Shown: piece after piece, positions 61,123-64,000 of the stretch | Position numbering within the stretch: position 1 is the stretch's first letter | Layout of the letters: each line of letters begins with the position of its first letter | NCBI RefSeq assembly: GCF_000225705.1 | Contig: NZ_JH126468.1 | Location: 246,818-310,817, forward strand | Origin: Collinsella tanakaei YIT 12063 | GTDB lineage: Bacteria > Actinomycetota > Coriobacteriia > Coriobacteriales > Coriobacteriaceae | Direction: 5' to 3' | Length of the DNA: 64,000 nucleotides | Position numbers and translations under genes: made by a program | Notes under the pieces: model-generated | Seen by the model: the letters and a program-made list of their open reading frames with translations, nothing else | Databases searched by the model: none | Told to the model about the DNA's origin: nothing

Positions 61123-62559
61123 TTACAAATCGCTTGCCGCACGCGGTAGATACGTTCCGCATTCCAGCGACGAGCCGACGGCGCGGCGTGCGTCTTCCAG
61201 GGAGCAAAACGCACCGTGCGCGCAAAACTGGACCAGCAGGTTTCCCACGGCGGATGCCTCTGCGGGGCCCGCGATTACCGGCAGCCCGCATTCGTCCGCC
61301 ACCATCTGGCAAAGCACGGCGTTGCGCGACCCGCCGCCTATCACACGAATCCGCTCGATGGGATCTCCGGTCACCCGCTGCAAACGTTCGATAACCTGTG
61401 CATACTGCCTGGCGAGGCTTTCATACACCGAACCGAACAGCGTCGCGACGCCCAAGTCGCCCTCGATGCCCTCCTCGCGGGCTAGCCTCTCGAGCTTTCC
61501 CAGCATGTCGCCAGGCCGCGCGAGGGAAGGGTCCTCGGTGTCGAATAGGAAGGTCGATGCGTAAGACGCGCGGACCTCCTCGGCTACCCCCTGCCACGTG
61601 AGCCCCCGACCGAGGCTCTCCTCCATTTCAATCTTGAGCTGCTGGGCGATCCAAAGCCCGGTGCAGTTCGCAAGCAGAAGGGTCGACGCGTCCGGCCCGC
61701 TCTCGTTGGACAACCCTGCTGCGAGAGCCTCCGGTGTTGCGAGGGGCGTATCGCGGGCAACGCCAACAAGGGACCAGGTTCCGCAAGAGATAAACGCGTC
61801 GCCGGGCTCCAATCCAATACTCGCCACCGCGCTGGCCGTGTCGTGCTCGCACGCGCGCACCATACGCATACCGGCATGATCGCCGAGCCTCACCTCGCCC
61901 GCATCTGAGCCCAGGGGCCGAATAACGGGGACCATGGCATCGTCCACGCCGAACCGCCCCAGCAGCTCCACATCTTGCCGCTTGGACGCAACGTCTACAA
62001 GCTGCGTAGTGGAGGCTATGCTCGCCTCCGTTCCGCGGTCCCCGGTAAGCAGAAACGTGATCAGATCGGGCACCATCAAGATCTGCGCGCCCATTGGAAG
62101 AGGGCCCTCGTCGCGAATCTGCGCCGCAATCTGAACGGACGTGTTGATATCTAGCGGGGGGATTCCCGTCCTCTCGTAGGCATCTGCGAGCGTGCCGTCC
62201 TCGAGCAAGGCGGCGGCGAGCCCCTCGGTACGAGCATCTCGGTAGCCCACCACCGGACCCAGCAGGTTGCCATCGCTATCGACCAAACCGTAGTCGACGC
62301 CCCAGGTATCGATGGCGCATGTCTTCGCCCCGGCTTCCACCGCAGCCACCAGGCCCGCCTCGACCTGCGCGACGATCTTATCCATATCCCATACGAGCGT
62401 CTCGCCATGGCGGACAAGGCCGTTTTCGAACCGATGGACCTCGCGCAGGGAAAGGCTCTGGCCGTCTTCGATGACGCCCACGATCACGCGACCGCTCGAA
62501 GCCCCCAGATCGATTGCCGCAGCGCGACATCCTTCAAAACGATGTTCAACCTGTTCCAT
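61123..62559 (-). CDS. fucK: L-fuculokinase (FGGY, rhamnulokinase-like)
   Basis: This 478-aa FGGY kinase phosphorylates L-fuculose with ATP. It has 'AAAIDLGASSGRVIVGVIED' (phosphate 1 loop), 'HRFENGLVRHGETLVWDM', 'CAIDTWGVDYGLVDSDGN', 'ISCGTWSLVGVARDTPL' and 'IERIRVIGGGSRNAVLCQMV' (adenosine loop). Its closest look is to rhamnulokinases, as in other fucose operons of Gram-positive bacteria; the fuculokinase role is inferred from context. It is the first gene of the operon. A good ribosome site (GGGGAGG) precedes it. Confidence 0.87.
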   Translation of the reverse strand: MEQVEHRFEGCRAAAIDLGASSGRVIVGVIEDGQSLSLREVHRFENGLVRHGETLVWDMDKIVAQVEAGLVAAVEAGAKTCAIDTWGVDYGLVDSDGNLLGPVVGYRDARTEGLAAALLEDGTLADAYERTGIPPLDINTSVQIAAQIRDEGPLPMGAQILMVPDLITFLLTGDRGTEASIASTTQLVDVASKRQDVELLGRFGVDDAMVPVIRPLGSDAGEVRLGDHAGMRMVRACEHDTASAVASIGLEPGDAFISCGTWSLVGVARDTPLATPEALAAGLSNESGPDASTLLLANCTGLWIAQQLKIEMEESLGRGLTWQGVAEEVRASYASTFLFDTEDPSLARPGDMLGKLERLAREEGIEGDLGVATLFGSVYESLARQYAQVIERLQRVTGDPIERIRVIGGGSRNAVLCQMVADECGLPVIAGPAEASAVGNLLVQFCAHGAFCSLEDARRAVGSSLECGTYLPRAASDL

Positions 62560-62889
62560 TTCGACCTCCCCTCATCAAGGCTTTTACCTGCTGGTTCTAT
62601 AACATCACTGGTTTAGTGTGTTTGTGTAACCGTTTCAACTTGAACCGTTTACATTATTAGCAGGCAACCTCTGGGAAGCCAGATTTGAACACTTGAACGG
62701 TAGTTATTTAGGGGACGAACGTATCTTTATGTTGTTTTTAGCCTTAGAGAAGCGGGGCCGCGTTCGTTTGAGCGGGCACAAGCGGGGGCTTACGCGCAGC
62801 AGTCCGCGAACGAAGAGCAATGGCGCTTGCGGAGGTTGAAGACATTGGAGGACGTTTCCGTTAGGAATACAATTCTCATGCCTTGCCAC
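62560..62889. other. upstream region of the fucose operon
   Basis: This region carries the operator at 62625-62653 and a second pair of TTGAAC half-sites (62687-62700). The candidate -10 is TTATAG near 62600 on the minus strand, with no clear -35. Beyond 62705 nothing recognisable is seen until the ldh fragment. Confidence 0.5.
62625..62653. promoter_or_regulatory. double LacI-type operator of the fucose operon
   Basis: Two 14-bp sites, TGTAACCGTTTCAA (62625-62638) and TTGAACCGTTTACA (62640-62653), are mirror images separated by one base. Each has the central CG typical of LacI-family sites, and together they form a 29-bp imperfect palindrome. They lie 66-94 nt upstream of fucK. Confidence 0.75.
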
Positions 62890-63155
62890 GGTTCGGCTCG
62901 ACGAAAATGCCGTGATGAACGCGCCCGCCTCATGACCGGTCTGGGCAACGAGCAGGGCGTTTTTTCCGCTCCGCCGCCCACACCATCGGCCGCAGCGAAG
63001 CTGATTGTGCGATGGGGCCGGCTCAGGCAGAGCCCAAGACGTTCCGCGCCGGCTACCAACATATTCGCGACATCAACAGCCGCCTCACCCGGTGGCAAAT
63101 CATGGCAGGAAGAGCCGGCTTGTTGGGAAATCCCCCGCAAGCCGGCCCCATTTCC
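62890..63155 (+). pseudogene. 3' fragment of lactate dehydrogenase with its terminator
   Basis: The plus-strand sequence matches the last third of ldh (49736-50689) and its terminator. In three frames it retains 'TVRLDENAVMNAP', 'LMTGLGNEQGVF' and 'RAGYQHIRDINSRLTRW', against '[10 protein letters not shown]', '[12 protein letters not shown]' and '[17 protein letters not shown]' in the intact gene. Then comes the GCCGGC...GCAAGCCGGC hairpin. At least one frameshift (near 62930) and many substitutions show long decay. No 5' part exists here. Confidence 0.85.
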
Positions 63156-63165
63156 ATTGATCTTG

Positions 63166-64000
63166 CTATTGGCTCAAAGCAAAGCGCTTGCTATGCATTA
63201 CCGCCCAAAGGGGAACATTAATCAGCCACCCATCGTCTCGATACGGAGACAATGATGTTCGGACAGCACGGTCAATGCAAAACTTTTCGCATGCAACGCG
63301 CAAGCTTTTAGACCGAAGGTTCTCCCCTGCCTTTACTTCAACAGGAATAATGCCGCGCGAACTGGTAAGCGCAAAGTCTATTTCTGCAGATCCTGAATCA
63401 TTAGACCAATAGACCGGCTGCTCTCCCTGGGCAACATACTCCTGCAAAACATATTGCTCGGTCAGCGCTCCCTTAAATTCAGTGAAGACGCGTGACCCAT
63501 CAATCACCGCCGTCTCCGGCAGCCCCGCCATAGCACCCAGCAAACCCAAATCGCAGCAAAAGAGCTTGAACGCAGATAGATCCTCATAGCCCCCAAGCGG
63601 AAGGCGTAACGCGGCGACGCGAGGAACTTTATAAACCACCCCATAATCTTCAAGCCACTGCAGAGCTTCCTCAAAATCACGCGCCCTAGCGCCCGGCCTT
63701 ACCGCTCCGTACACAAACTTCTTGTTCTCATGCGCAAGCTGGCTTGGTATAGAGCGCCACGCCATCCTCATGCGCTCCAACAGCCTAACCGGTGCGTGCT
63801 TGCTAAAGTCCGCATCATACGCTTGAAGGATATCGCCCTGCAGCCGTCGACACTCCGCATAATCGCCCGACGCGACAAACTCCGCCACCACTTCTGGCAT
63901 GCCGCCAATGACCATGTAATCTTTCAGATGGCGTTCAATCACATCCGCTACGCTATCAAGCAATGCCATGTCCCCCGCTTCAAGGGCGTCGGCAAGCACG
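63166..64000 (-). CDS. DUF4143-type AAA ATPase, C-terminal part
   Basis: The visible 277 codons are the C-terminal half of an ATPase of the AAA_14/DUF4143 type: 'IERHLKDYMVIGGMPEVVAE', 'LEDYGVVYKVPRVAALRLPL', 'FKLFCCDLGLLGAMAGL' and the nuclease-like 'EIDFALTSSRGIIPVEVKAG'. The frame is open across the right edge, so the ATP-binding N-terminus lies outside the window. These proteins are common in Actinobacteria and Bacteroidetes; their role is unknown. It converges on the ldh fragment. Confidence 0.85.
   Translation of the reverse strand, partial: VLADALEAGDMALLDSVADVIERHLKDYMVIGGMPEVVAEFVASGDYAECRRLQGDILQAYDADFSKHAPVRLLERMRMAWRSIPSQLAHENKKFVYGAVRPGARARDFEEALQWLEDYGVVYKVPRVAALRLPLGGYEDLSAFKLFCCDLGLLGAMAGLPETAVIDGSRVFTEFKGALTEQYVLQEYVAQGEQPVYWSNDSGSAEIDFALTSSRGIIPVEVKAGENLRSKSLRVACEKFCIDRAVRTSLSPYRDDGWLINVPLWAVMHSKRFALSQ

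Overview
The window is gene-dense, fairly high-GC bacterial DNA. Its mix of genes points to a gut actinobacterium of the class Coriobacteriia, with Collinsella-like as my best guess. That is inference from gene content: an actinobacterial-style metG/rsmA/tatD block, a Tad/Flp pilus locus, a Pyk-PacL-RsgA neighbourhood and mucin-fucose genes. No rRNA is present to settle it.

Layout. 1-5.7 kb (minus): tatD (cut by the left edge), rsmA, metG, rsmI and a GH5-like protein whose acid/base residue is missing. 6.0-6.2 kb: tRNA-Phe(GAA) with a good promoter and terminator. 6.5-7.2 kb: a methyltransferase. 7.3-16.9 kb (minus): a compact, translationally coupled Tad pilus operon (CpaB, CpaE/TadZ, CpaF/TadA, TadB, TadC, Flp pilin with a very long leader, three TadE-like prepilins, a large TadG-like protein and a DUF192 protein). 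17.2-23.7 kb: rsgA, a P-type calcium ATPase and pyruvate kinase. 23.8-26 kb: a phospholipase-C-like protein and two low-GC genes. 26.1-30.1 kb: pheST under a T-box leader. 30.2-34.2 kb: a gene graveyard (pieces of ccdA, tlpA, a carboxymuconolactone decarboxylase, hsdS and a yhcG-type nuclease) around an intact DUF1778/GNAT toxin-antitoxin pair. 34.2-45.9 kb: an M32 carboxypeptidase with a His/Cys-rich tail, an SPFH protein, an integrase scrap, a HIT protein, a DMT transporter, two hypotheticals, an M16C peptidase, a DNA glycosylase and a HipA/CtkA-like kinase. 46-63 kb: a segment framed by decayed 3' ends of metA (left) and lactate dehydrogenase (right). It holds two paralogous membrane proteins, intact metA and ldh, and a fucose/blood-group glycan operon. 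The right edge holds a partial DUF4143 ATPase.

The most coherent system is the minus-strand operon at 50.8-62.6 kb. In transcription order it is fucK, fucU, fucI, fucA, mannose-family PTS EIIB-EIIC-EIID, GH95, GH98 and a LacI-type repressor. The GH98 carries a twin-arginine signal and would cut blood-group or Lewis-type glycans outside the cell. The PTS would import the released fucosylated oligosaccharide, the signal-less GH95 would remove fucose inside, and FucUIKA would convert fucose to dihydroxyacetone phosphate and lactaldehyde. The logic matches the known pneumococcal fucose operon, but here it sits in a probable actinobacterium. EIID is out of frame at a six-base C run (G run in the coding strand), so the transporter may be broken, phase-variable or mis-sequenced. 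No EIIA and no lactaldehyde reductase lie in the operon. A double LacI-type operator precedes fucK.
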